From NCBI RefSeq assembly GCF_900119735.1, contig NZ_FPJW01000004.1, forward strand, positions 160,011-224,010: a DNA stretch of 64,000 nucleotides, in the 5' to 3' direction. Both the position numbers and the translations under genes were made by a program. A model generated the notes under the pieces. It worked only from the letters and a program-made list of their open reading frames with translations. It was not told where the DNA came from and ran no database searches. Source of the DNA: Marinospirillum alkaliphilum DSM 21637. Its GTDB lineage: Bacteria; Pseudomonadota; Gammaproteobacteria; Pseudomonadales; Halomonadaceae. Of this stretch, positions 22,715 to 30,706 are shown piece by piece (the first letter of the stretch is position 1; each line of letters begins with the position of its first letter).

Positions 22715-23500
22715 TTGGCCCATTTGCCTCGTGTTTTAACCACCCGGCCGCTGGCACAGGCTGATCGTTTATTACAGCCACTGGCTGCGGCTGGTTATAC
22801 TGCGGTGAATATTCCATTGTTGGCGATTGAGCCTTTGCCCGTGTCACCCCAACAAAAGCAATGGCTGCTGGATCTGGATTGTTATCACCGAGTGGTGGTG
22901 ATCAGTCCCAGCGCCGCCGAACAGTTGCTGGAGGTGCTGGATGACTTCTGGCCACAATGGCCCGTGGGTGTTCAGTGGTACACCGTGGGTGCAGGCACCC
23001 GCCAGCGACTGGAGCAGGCAGGCATAGTGGCTGAATGCCCATTAACCGGTGATCGCAGTGAAGACCTGCTGGCGTTGGATGCTTTGCAGGATCTGAGTGG
23101 GCAGCGAGTACTGCTGGTTAAAGGGGAAGGTGGCCGTCCATTGCTGGAGCAGGCACTGGTCGAGCGGGGTGCCCGAGTGGATGTGTTACCTCTTTACCAG
23201 CGCGTTAAACCCCGCTTGAAACTGGAGCAGCTCCAGGACCTGCTGACCGGCGATTACCCGGTGATGGTGGTCACCAGTGGCGAAGGACTGGAGCAGTACC
23301 TGGAGTTTGCGCAACAGTACTTACCCAGTGCGGAACAGGTGAAACAACTGCAGCAGCAGCGCTGGTTGCTCTTGCCGAGTCATCGCCTTGTGCGCCAGGC
23401 TGAGACCCTGGGATTCCAGCAACTGATCTGCACCGAAGGTGCAGGTGCAGAAGCTATTCTGGACAGCTTGCAGCAGCTGCAGCGGCTGGCTACCGATTGA
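22715..23500 (+). CDS. hemD: Uroporphyrinogen-III synthase HemD
   Basis: HemD closes hydroxymethylbilane into uroporphyrinogen III with inversion of ring D. The 261-residue protein begins at TTG 22715 (AHLPRVLTTRPLAQADRL), two bases after hemC, with AAGGTGG overlapping the end of hemC. The family is poorly conserved; visible landmarks are TTRP near residue 9, VVISPSAAEQLL, VGAGTRQRLEQAGI, and VLPLYQRVKPRL in the middle. Position between hemC and hemX supports the call strongly. The TTG start is unusual but no closer ATG preserves the family N terminus. Confidence 0.92.
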   Translation: MAHLPRVLTTRPLAQADRLLQPLAAAGYTAVNIPLLAIEPLPVSPQQKQWLLDLDCYHRVVVISPSAAEQLLEVLDDFWPQWPVGVQWYTVGAGTRQRLEQAGIVAECPLTGDRSEDLLALDALQDLSGQRVLLVKGEGGRPLLEQALVERGARVDVLPLYQRVKPRLKLEQLQDLLTGDYPVMVVTSGEGLEQYLEFAQQYLPSAEQVKQLQQQRWLLLPSHRLVRQAETLGFQQLICTEGAGAEAILDSLQQLQRLATD

Positions 23501-23519
23501 CCCATCATGAGGAAACGGC

Positions 23520-24737
23520 ATGTCCGACAAAAAAACTGCCGATGAAGCCACAGCAAAGGACGAGCCCCAACAGGAAGTACCACAGGAAAGTGGAGCGGTG
23601 AACCAGGCGCAGGAGCCGGAATCATCGGACAGCCGTAGTGCCGGATCATCCGATAGTGCTGCTGCAAGTGATCCTGCCGCAAATAGCCCAGCGGTAAACA
23701 GCCCCACCGCAAGACGGGGGTTGCACCTGCTGGTCAGTCTGCTCGCTCTGCTGGCGCTGGTTGTTTCCGGTGGTGTCGCCTGGCTGGCGCATCAACAGGC
23801 AGAACAAACCAGTCAACAACTCCTGGCGCTGCAGCAACAGGTGGAGTCTCAACCCACCCACCAGCAACTGGATGCCGCACTGCAACCCCTGCAGCTGCTG
23901 GAAACTCAGCAACAGCAGCAACAACAGCAGGTCGCGGCAAGTCTGCATCAGTATCACCTGCAACTGGAACAGATGCAGCAAGCCTTGTTGAAGGCTGCTG
24001 AGCCCAGGCCGCGTGACTGGCTGTTGGCAGAGGTGGAGTACCTGTTGCGACTGGCCAACCAGCGTTTGCAGCTGGAGGAGGATGTTCAGGGGGCTCTGAC
24101 ACTGTTTAAAACCGCAGACCAGCGCTTAAAGCAGGCTGATGTACCTGGAACCCTGGCGGTCAGGGCTCGACTACTGGAAGACATCGAAGCTTTACGGAAT
24201 ATTCACAAGATTGACAGGGTTTCGCTGGCGCTGGAGTTGCAGGAGATGGCGGATCAGGCTTTGGCATTGAAAGTCTATTCGTTACCTGTGATGCCGGCAC
24301 TGAGTCTGGATCGTGTGGTGGAAGCAGAAAACCTGCGCTGGTACGAGGCTTTGTGGCTGGAAATTCGTAGCCTGGTGGTGGTTCGCAAGCGTGAGCTGCC
24401 GATTCAATCCTTGCCTTTCACTGAAGATGAGCTGGCTTTGCGGCACCAGTTAAGTGCGCTGTTGCAACAGGCGGCCTGGGCTGCACTACGGGGCGAGGAG
24501 CCACTTTATCAGGCCAGCCTTGAAAGGGCCTGGCAGCGTCTGGAAGGTTTTGATCCAGAACTGGAATCCACCCGGTTGATGCAGCAGCAATTAACAGGAC
24601 TCAGGGAGCAATCTGTCAGCCGGGTTTTACCGAATATCCAGTCCAGTCTGGATGCACTGCAAACCTTCATTGCACAGCGTTATGGTGTGCCCTTGCCGGT
24701 ATCGGGTGAAGAAGCGCAGCAGGGAGATGCTCCATGA
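23520..24737 (+). CDS. hemX: HemX-like membrane protein (uroporphyrinogen-III C-methyltransferase homologue)
   Basis: A 405-residue HemX-family protein of the hemCDXY operon. Residues 1-65 are acidic and rich in Ser, Ala and Pro, one membrane helix lies at about 68-90, and a glutamine-rich coiled coil (about 95-155, with a run of Q around 130) leads into the DWLLAEVEYLLRLANQRLQLE segment that marks the family. Despite its name in databases, it lacks the SAM-binding methyltransferase domain. Its role is uncertain; it may act as a scaffold in heme synthesis. Its end overlaps hemY by four bases. Confidence 0.9.
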   Translation: MSDKKTADEATAKDEPQQEVPQESGAVNQAQEPESSDSRSAGSSDSAAASDPAANSPAVNSPTARRGLHLLVSLLALLALVVSGGVAWLAHQQAEQTSQQLLALQQQVESQPTHQQLDAALQPLQLLETQQQQQQQQVAASLHQYHLQLEQMQQALLKAAEPRPRDWLLAEVEYLLRLANQRLQLEEDVQGALTLFKTADQRLKQADVPGTLAVRARLLEDIEALRNIHKIDRVSLALELQEMADQALALKVYSLPVMPALSLDRVVEAENLRWYEALWLEIRSLVVVRKRELPIQSLPFTEDELALRHQLSALLQQAAWAALRGEEPLYQASLERAWQRLEGFDPELESTRLMQQQLTGLREQSVSRVLPNIQSSLDALQTFIAQRYGVPLPVSGEEAQQGDAP

Positions 24738-25969
24738 TCCGGCGTATCTTGCTGTTATTGGGTGTTCTGGCATTGGCTGCATTGGCCGGTCAGCAACTGA
24801 TGAAAGGTACGGGTTACCTGTTGGTGGTGCTGCCGGATGGTCAGACCAGTATCGAAATGTCCTTCTGGACTGGCCTGCTTCTGTTAATCATCAGCTGGCT
24901 AGTGGCTGCCTGGCTGCTGCACCTTCTGGGCTGGTTGTCCCACCCCTTGCGTGGCCTGAAAAACCGTCATCAGCGCTTTAAGAGCCAGCGCGCCCTGCGC
25001 GCCACCGTTCGTGGTTTGCTGGAGTTATCCCAGGGCCGCTGGCGCAAGGCCCGCAAGCTCTTGTCCCGCTCGGCGACAGATAGCGGTGCACCACTGATCA
25101 ACTATCTGGCTGCGGCTCAGGCTGCACACTATGAAGGTAAGGAAGAAGAAACCGAGCGCCTGCTGCGTGCTGCCGAAGCCAGCACACCCGATGCCGGGTT
25201 GGCAGTGGATTTCACTCAGGCTCGTATTCAGCTGGATCAGGGACACTATGAGCAGGCATTGGCCACCCTGGTGCGGTTACATCAGAAAGTACCCAATCAC
25301 CCACTGGTGTTACGTCACTTGAAGGATGTACATCTGGCGCTGGCTGACTGGAAACCCCTGATGCAGTTGCTGCCAGAGTTGCAGCGTCACCATATCTGTT
25401 CACCTGAAGAGTTGACCCAGCTGGAGCGTCAGGTTTACCTGCGACGTTTTGATGAGTTGCTGCGTGATCAGCAGCAAAACCAGCTGGCAGCGGTCAGCGA
25501 GCTATGGGAAAGCCTGCCATCACGGCTTAAACACGAGGATGATCTGGTGCTGGCCTGGTTACGGGTGTTGTTGAAGCATCAGGACTATTCAAAAGCTGAG
25601 CAGCTGTTGAAGCGCAGTCTCAGGGATCACTGGTCAGCCCGATTGATTGAAGCCTATGGTTTGTTGCCGGTGGAAGCCGAGGCGCGCCGTCGACTGCTGG
25701 AAGCCGAAAAATGGCTGCAGGAACGTCCCAATGATGCGGCTTTGTTGCATGCGCTGGCACGCATCAGCCAGCAACTGGAATTGTGGGGCAAGGCACTGGA
25801 GTACTATCAGGCCAGTTATCGTCAGGAAGCCAGCAATCAGTTGTGTGCAGAAATGAGCCGTTTGTATGCGGCACTGGGTGAAGAGCGCCAGAGCCGTTAT
25901 TTTGATCAACTGGCGATGCAGGCGGTTTATCGTCAGTTGCCGGATCTTCCATTGCCGCCAAGAAAATAA
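24734..25969 (+). CDS. hemY: HemY-like protein, TPR-containing
   Basis: A 411-residue HemY_N family protein with two N-terminal membrane helices (about residues 3-22 and 37-66) separated by LVVLPDGQTSIEMSF, followed by a cytoplasmic or periplasmic helical domain with TPR-like repeats (for example AQAAHYEGKEEETERLLRAAE and LARISQQLELWGKALEYYQ). In enterobacteria it is encoded with hemX and is linked to late heme biosynthesis, but no enzymatic activity has been shown for this family; it is unrelated to the Bacillus protoporphyrinogen oxidase of the same name. It is the last gene before the putative iron-regulated sRNA. Confidence 0.9.
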   Translation: MIRRILLLLGVLALAALAGQQLMKGTGYLLVVLPDGQTSIEMSFWTGLLLLIISWLVAAWLLHLLGWLSHPLRGLKNRHQRFKSQRALRATVRGLLELSQGRWRKARKLLSRSATDSGAPLINYLAAAQAAHYEGKEEETERLLRAAEASTPDAGLAVDFTQARIQLDQGHYEQALATLVRLHQKVPNHPLVLRHLKDVHLALADWKPLMQLLPELQRHHICSPEELTQLERQVYLRRFDELLRDQQQNQLAAVSELWESLPSRLKHEDDLVLAWLRVLLKHQDYSKAEQLLKRSLRDHWSARLIEAYGLLPVEAEARRRLLEAEKWLQERPNDAALLHALARISQQLELWGKALEYYQASYRQEASNQLCAEMSRLYAALGEERQSRYFDQLAMQAVYRQLPDLPLPPRK

Positions 25970-26003
25970 ATGGTCAGGCATGAAAAATACACCGACAGGG
26001 ATC

Positions 26004-26059
26004 CAATGAGAATTTTTCTCAAAAAAGTGCTTGCAAGCTTCAATGAGAATGCTTATCAT
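26004..26059 (+). promoter_or_regulatory. Promoter with overlapping Fur-box-like sites
   Basis: TTGCAA at 26031-26036 and TATCAT at 26054-26059 are separated by 17 bases. Between and over them lies TGAGAAT-G-CTTATCA (26044-26058), matching the 7-1-7 Fur pattern with about two mismatches. A second site, the inverted repeat TGAGAA-TTT-TTCTCA, lies upstream at 26007-26021. The decamer CAATGAGAAT occurs exactly at 26004-26013 and 26041-26050. Binding would block RNA polymerase, giving repression in high iron. Confidence 0.65.
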
Positions 26060-26065
26060 TGATTT

Positions 26066-26190
26066 ACGGGTCGCGAGATCCCTCCACCTGAACAGGTTTC
26101 ATGTCAGCATTCTGTGGCTTGGTTCCCGCCTTTCAGGTTCTCCTCATCATCAAGCGAGTCTTTTGCCGCCCTCCCCCGGGCGGCTTTTTT
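26066..26190 (+). ncRNA. Putative Fur-regulated small RNA (PrrF/RyhB functional class)
   Basis: A transcript from the promoter above would start near 26066 and end at the strong terminator at 26165-26190, about 125 bases. The interval has no convincing ORF or ribosome-binding site. It contains a small hairpin ACCT-GAAC-AGGT around 26089-26100. The size, Fur-site promoter and terminator match iron-sparing sRNAs of Pseudomonas (PrrF). The opening bases, ACGGGTCGCGAG, also resemble what I recall of PrrF, but I could not search. It lies between hemY and the convergent pilU. Confidence 0.6.
26165..26190 (+). terminator. Rho-independent terminator of the putative sRNA
   Basis: GCCGCCC (26165-26171) and GGGCGGC (26178-26184) form a seven-pair GC stem with a six-base loop, followed by TTTTTT at 26185-26190. 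The U-run is on the + strand only, so it serves a rightward transcript and not pilU, which ends at 26202 on the other strand. Confidence 0.88.
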
Positions 26191-26201
26191 AACTCAACGT
26201 A

Positions 26202-27326
26202 CTAGTCTTGCAGGGTGAACTTGCTGCCAGCCTTGTCAAAAGCAGACGAGTTGTTATCTGCATCTGCAGTGCCGAGTTTGATCATCAGGCGCAAATCGTT
26301 GGGTGAGTCAGCATGTTGTAAAGCGTCCTGCTCAGTGATTTCACCTGCTGAAAACAGGTCAAACAGGGCTTGGTCAAAGGTCTGCATGCCGGCTTCACGG
26401 GATTTTTTCATCAGGCCTTTCAACTGGTGTACTTCACCCTTGCGGATGATGTCTGATACCAGCGGCGTGTTCAGCAGCACTTCAATGGCTGCACGACGAC
26501 CCTTACCATCTTTCATCGGCAGCAGTTGCTGGGCAACGATGCCACGCAGGTTCAGCGACAGGTCCATGAAAATCTGGTTATGCCTTTCCTGCGGGAAGAA
26601 GTTGATCACCCGTTCCAGTGCCTGGTCAGCATTGTTGGCGTGCAGGGTGGCCAGACACAGGTGTCCGGTTTCAGCAAAGGCCAGTGCATACTCCATGGTT
26701 TCACGGGTACGCACTTCACCGATCATGATCACATCCGGGGCCTGGCGCAGGGTGTTTTTCAGCGCCACTTCAAAGCTTTCAGTATCAATGCCCACTTCAC
26801 GTTGGGTCACGATGCTTTGTTTGTGAGGGTGGATGAACTCGATGGGGTCTTCAATGCTGATGATGTGCCCACGGGCATTTTCATTACGATACTGAATCAT
26901 CGAGGCCAGCGAGGTGGACTTACCGGTGCCGGTGGCACCAACAAACAGGATCAACCCCCGTTTGGTCATGGCCAGATCCTTGATGATTTTTGGCAGGCGC
27001 AGGTCATCCAGTTGGGGAATGTTGAACTCAATACGGCGCAGCACCATGCCCACCTGGTTGCGCTGGAAAAAGGCGCTGACCCGGAAGCGTCCAATACCCG
27101 GTGCACTGATGGCAAAGTTGCACTCCTTGTTCTTGCGAAACTCTTCGCGCTGCTCCTGGTTCATCACGCCCAGAACCAGGTCACGAGCCTGATCCGGGCT
27201 GAGTTTCTGATCGGTGAGGGGTGCCAGCTGTCCATCTACCTTCATGCTCGGCATCATGCCAGTGGTGATAAACAGGTCCGAGCCCTTGCGATCAGCCATT
27301 TCCTTGAGGAAGTCGGTGAATTTCAT
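26202..27326 (-). CDS. pilU: Type IV pilus retraction ATPase PilU
   Basis: PilU is the accessory retraction motor of type IVa pili, acting with PilT for twitching motility and DNA uptake. The 374-residue protein has the GspE/PilT-like N-terminal domain, Walker A GATGTGKST near residues 128-136, the Asp box IEDPIEFIH, Walker B MIGEVRTRETM and the HLCLATLHANNA His box. Compared with pilT it has the longer C-terminal tail (KLGTADADNNSSAFDKAGSK) typical of PilU. It starts three bases after the pilT stop on the same strand, so they are cotranscribed. Confidence 0.95.
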   Translation of the reverse strand: MKFTDFLKEMADRKGSDLFITTGMMPSMKVDGQLAPLTDQKLSPDQARDLVLGVMNQEQREEFRKNKECNFAISAPGIGRFRVSAFFQRNQVGMVLRRIEFNIPQLDDLRLPKIIKDLAMTKRGLILFVGATGTGKSTSLASMIQYRNENARGHIISIEDPIEFIHPHKQSIVTQREVGIDTESFEVALKNTLRQAPDVIMIGEVRTRETMEYALAFAETGHLCLATLHANNADQALERVINFFPQERHNQIFMDLSLNLRGIVAQQLLPMKDGKGRRAAIEVLLNTPLVSDIIRKGEVHQLKGLMKKSREAGMQTFDQALFDLFSAGEITEQDALQHADSPNDLRLMIKLGTADADNNSSAFDKAGSKFTLQD

Positions 27327-27329
27327 GGC

Positions 27330-28364
27330 TTAAAATGTTTCCGGCTGTTTGGCTTTTTCACGGGCAATCTCTTTTGAGATCAGTCCCTTGGAGAGAAGTT
27401 GTTTCAATGCCTGGTCCATGGTCATCATGCCGTGAGCGGAGCCTGTCTGAATGGCAGAATACATCTGGGCAATCTTGTCTTCCCGGATCAGGTTGCGGAT
27501 GGCCGGGGTGCCGATCATGATTTCATGACAAGCCACACGACCGCCGCCTTCCTTCTTCAGCAGCATCTGTGAAATAACGCCCTGCAGTGACTCGGACAGC
27601 ATCGAGCGTACCATCGACTTTTCTTCCGCCGGGAACACGTCCACGATCCGGTCAATGGTCTTGGCGGCGCTGGTGGTGTGCAGGGTACCGAATACGGTGT
27701 GGCCGGTTTCGGCAGCTGTCAGTGCCAGGCGGATGGTTTCCAGGTCGCGCATTTCACCCACCATGATGATATCCGGGTCTTCACGCAGTGCAGAGCGTAA
27801 TGCTTCCGAGAAGCCCAGGGTGTCGCGATGTACTTCCCGCTGGTTAATCAGGCATTTTTTGGATTCGTGCACAAATTCAATCGGATCCTCAATGGTCAGG
27901 ATGTGACCATTCTTGCGCTCATTAACATAATCAACCATGGCGGCCAGGGTCGTGGACTTACCCGAACCGGTGGGCCCGGTAACCAGCACAAGGCCCCGAG
28001 GGACCTGTGCCAGATTACGAAAAATATCACCCATGCCAAGCTGATCCAGCGTTAACACAGTGGAGGGAATCAGGCGAAATACGGCGCCTGCCCCCCGGTT
28101 GTGGTTAAAGGCGTTAACACGAAAACGCGCCAGGCCGGGCAGTTCAAAGGAAAAGTCCACTTCAAGGAACTCTTCAAAATCCCGGCGCTGCTTGTCGTTC
28201 ATGATGTCGTACACCAGAGCATGCACTTCCTTGTGATCCATGGCTGGGACATTAACACGCTTGATGTCGCCATCCACTCGGATCATCGGTGGTAAGTCTG
28301 ATGACAGGTGCAGGTCCGATGCCTTCTGTTTTGCGCAGAAGGCCAGCAATTCTGTAATATCCAT
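27330..28364 (-). CDS. pilT: Type IV pilus retraction ATPase PilT
   Basis: PilT hexamers depolymerise type IV pili. From ATG 28364 the product is 344 residues, the usual PilT length, starting MDITELLAFCAKQKASDLHL. Walker A is GPTGSGKST, followed by the Asp box IEDPIEFVH, the Walker B MVGEMRDLETI and the His box HTVFGTLHTTSAAKT; AIRNLIREDKIAQMYS and the final KQPETF are also family features. An in-frame start at 28412 would overlap the divergent yggS promoter region and is rejected. AGAGGA precedes the chosen start on the minus strand. Confidence 0.96.
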   Translation of the reverse strand: MDITELLAFCAKQKASDLHLSSDLPPMIRVDGDIKRVNVPAMDHKEVHALVYDIMNDKQRRDFEEFLEVDFSFELPGLARFRVNAFNHNRGAGAVFRLIPSTVLTLDQLGMGDIFRNLAQVPRGLVLVTGPTGSGKSTTLAAMVDYVNERKNGHILTIEDPIEFVHESKKCLINQREVHRDTLGFSEALRSALREDPDIIMVGEMRDLETIRLALTAAETGHTVFGTLHTTSAAKTIDRIVDVFPAEEKSMVRSMLSESLQGVISQMLLKKEGGGRVACHEIMIGTPAIRNLIREDKIAQMYSAIQTGSAHGMMTMDQALKQLLSKGLISKEIAREKAKQPETF

Positions 28365-28428
28365 CCACAATCCTCTGGCAGGTGAAAGAAATCGCAGTTC
28401 CGGGCTATTCAAACAACAAAGTGAAAAG

Positions 28429-29190
28429 ATGTTGCATTCTGTAATTGCTGAGCATATCGCAAAGGTGCGCGAACAGGTAGGGCAAGCCTGTCATAAATTT
28501 GGTCGCAACCCCGCTGAAGTCAAAATTTTGGCTGTCAGCAAAACCCAGCCTGCTGAAGTTGTGGCTGAGGCTGTTGCTGCCGGACAAACCGCCTTTGGTG
28601 AAAACTATCTGCAGGAAGCCCTGCAGAAACAACAGGCATTGGCACATCTGCCCGGTCTGGAATGGCATTTTATTGGCCCGGTGCAATCCAATAAAACGCG
28701 GGATATCGCCAGCCACTTTGACTGGCTGCACACCCTGGACCGGGAAAAGGTGGCGCAACGGCTGAATGATCAGCGTCCGCCTGGAAAAGCACCCTTGCAG
28801 GTGTTGATTCAGGTGAATGTCAGTGGTGAAGCAACCAAGTCAGGTGTTGCACCGGATGCCGTTCAGGCACTGGCAAGCACGGTGACCCAGCTACCCCATT
28901 TACAGTTGCGTGGCTTGATGTGTATTCCTGAAGCCACTGAAGATGTGACGGTGCAGCGCAGGGCTTTTGCACAAATGCGCCGGTTGCTGGAAAACCTGCA
29001 GCAGGTTTTACCGGAACAGCCACTGGATTGCCTGTCGATGGGTATGAGTGGTGACCTTGAGGCCGCCATTGCAGAAGGCAGCAGTCTGGTGCGTATTGGT
29101 ACCGCCATTTTTGGTGCCCGCAATCCCAAAGCCTTGGAAACCACCCCGGATCCCGGGAAAACTCTGAACCGAATACAAGGTAAACCATGA
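28429..29190 (+). CDS. yggS: PLP homeostasis protein YggS (PROSC/PLPBP family)
   Basis: A 253-residue pyridoxal-phosphate-binding protein that buffers PLP and affects amino-acid and vitamin B6 balance. The lysine that binds PLP is in ILAVSKTQPAE near residues 30-40; FGENYLQE, WHFIGPVQSNK, LIQVNVSGEATKSG, LRGLMCIPE and SMGMSGDLEAAI, all family motifs, follow in order. The start is ATG 28429. The gene is divergent from pilT with a 64-base shared promoter gap and its stop overlaps proC by four bases, the same arrangement as in Pseudomonas. Confidence 0.96.
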   Translation: MLHSVIAEHIAKVREQVGQACHKFGRNPAEVKILAVSKTQPAEVVAEAVAAGQTAFGENYLQEALQKQQALAHLPGLEWHFIGPVQSNKTRDIASHFDWLHTLDREKVAQRLNDQRPPGKAPLQVLIQVNVSGEATKSGVAPDAVQALASTVTQLPHLQLRGLMCIPEATEDVTVQRRAFAQMRRLLENLQQVLPEQPLDCLSMGMSGDLEAAIAEGSSLVRIGTAIFGARNPKALETTPDPGKTLNRIQGKP

Positions 29191-30026
29191 GTACAACCAA
29201 CACAAAACTTCCAAAGCTGGCTTTTATTGGTGCTGGCAACATGGGCGGTGCCATTATTCGTGGCCTGATCCGTCAGGGTTACCCTGCTGAACTTATTCTG
29301 GCTACCAGCCGTGATCCGGAGTCCTTGCAAGGGTTGGCTGCTGAAACCGGTATTCAAACCTCAACAGATAACCTGCAGGCAGTGGCAACTGCAGATCTGG
29401 TGGTGTTGGGTGTAAAACCTCAAGCCATGAAAGCGGTTTGTACCGAGCTGGCTAGTGGTGTACAGGCGCGCCGCCCGTTGGTGCTGAGCATTGCCGCCGG
29501 ATTAACCACCGAAATCCTGCTGCAGTGGCTGGGTGGATCGCTGCCACTGGTACGTTCGATGCCCAATACACCCTCCCTGCTGGGTGCTGGTGTCGCCGGA
29601 CTTTATGCCCTGCCGGATGTCACGGCAGAACAGCGTGGCTGGGTGGAAACCCTGTTCAAGGCTGTGGGTCAGGCCTTGTGGGTGGAATCTGAGGTCCAGC
29701 TGGATGCCGTGACCGCCATTTCCGGTTCCGGCCCTGCTTATTATTTCCTGTTCACGGAAGCTCTGGTCACTGCCGGTGAAAAACTGGGGTTGCCGACCGA
29801 TCTGGCAAGGCAACTGGCGTTGCAGACAGCTGCCGGTGCCGGGCAGATGCTGGTGGCAGGTACTGATGAACCGGCAGAGCTGCGTCGCAAGGTGACTTCG
29901 CCGGGTGGCACTACCGAGCGCGCGGTGCTGACCTTTGAGGCGGCTGACCTGCGAGGCATGGTGGAAGCGGCCACGGCAGCAGCGGCAAAACGGGCTGCAG
30001 AGCTGGCAGAAACCCTGAAAGGTTGA
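29187..30026 (+). CDS. proC: Pyrroline-5-carboxylate reductase ProC
   Basis: ProC reduces pyrroline-5-carboxylate to proline with NAD(P)H. The 279-residue protein has the Rossmann motif AFIGAGNMGGAIIRGL near residues 12-27, VVLGVKPQ near 72-79, VRSMPNTPSLLGAG near 118-131, ISGSGPAYYFLF and the C-terminal VTSPGGTTERAV signature. The ATG is inside the yggS stop (four-base overlap). Confidence 0.97.
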   Translation: MSTTNTKLPKLAFIGAGNMGGAIIRGLIRQGYPAELILATSRDPESLQGLAAETGIQTSTDNLQAVATADLVVLGVKPQAMKAVCTELASGVQARRPLVLSIAAGLTTEILLQWLGGSLPLVRSMPNTPSLLGAGVAGLYALPDVTAEQRGWVETLFKAVGQALWVESEVQLDAVTAISGSGPAYYFLFTEALVTAGEKLGLPTDLARQLALQTAAGAGQMLVAGTDEPAELRRKVTSPGGTTERAVLTFEAADLRGMVEAATAAAAKRAAELAETLKG

Positions 30027-30112
30027 ATTGATGCAGCAAAAGGCTGAAGCCGGACAGTGGCTGACGTAGAATAGCGGCAAACCTTTACACAGCGAATCAA
30101 GCGGAGATATTT

Positions 30113-30697
30113 ATGGGCATGGGTGCAGGCATGGCATCATTCATTCAGCTGTTGTTTCATCTCGCCACTTTTATTGTTGTGCTGCGTTTTCTGCTGCACC
30201 TGAGTAAAGCGGATTATTTCAACCCCATCACTCAGGGCATCGTGAAGGCAACCAACCCTGTGATCCTGCCATTGCAGACCCTGTTGCGTCCGGTGGGCCG
30301 GATAGATCCGGCAAGCCTGCTGCTGGCAGTGCTGCTGAAGTCGCTGGGCATCTTTCTGGCGCTGCAGATGACCGGACAGCTGGCAGGTATCGGCAGTATT
30401 TTTGTCGGTGGTGTGGCTGGTGTGGTCAAAACCATCCTGGATCTTTATTTCTTTGCACTGATCATTTCCATCATCCTCAGCTGGGTTGCTCCCCAGGCAG
30501 CACACCCCGGTGCGCTGCTGGTGCATCAGTTGATTGAGCCCTTGCTGGCACCTGTGCGCAAGTTCATTCCCAGCTTGGGTGGGCTGGATCTGTCACCCAT
30601 TTTTGTGTTCCTCGGCATCAACCTGGTCAGCAATGTGGCTGTGGGTTTGCTGGCACAAATGGCGGGACTGCCGGTAGCCCGTTTTATCGGCTTCTGA
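30113..30697 (+). CDS. yggT: YggT family inner-membrane protein
   Basis: A 194-residue integral membrane protein made of two YggT repeats, each with a pair of helices and the motif (N/H)P.(I/L)..(L/I)..P.....P; seen here as TNPVILPLQTLLRPVGRIDP near residues 45-64 and LIEPLLAPVRKFIPSLGGLD near 141-160. Function is unproven; it is associated with ion homeostasis or osmotic tolerance in some bacteria. GCGGAGAT precedes the ATG. It sits after proC, as in many gammaproteobacteria. Confidence 0.92.
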   Translation: MGMGAGMASFIQLLFHLATFIVVLRFLLHLSKADYFNPITQGIVKATNPVILPLQTLLRPVGRIDPASLLLAVLLKSLGIFLALQMTGQLAGIGSIFVGGVAGVVKTILDLYFFALIISIILSWVAPQAAHPGALLVHQLIEPLLAPVRKFIPSLGGLDLSPIFVFLGINLVSNVAVGLLAQMAGLPVARFIGF

Positions 30698-30706
30698 GTT
30701 CCTTCA

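Noticed and set aside
26135..26150. Minus-strand sequence matching, from memory, a 14-base stretch of E. coli RyhB (GGAGAACCTGAAAG)
   Set aside because: It is on the wrong strand: the promoter, Fur-like sites and terminator all point to a rightward transcript, so I treat the match as coincidence.
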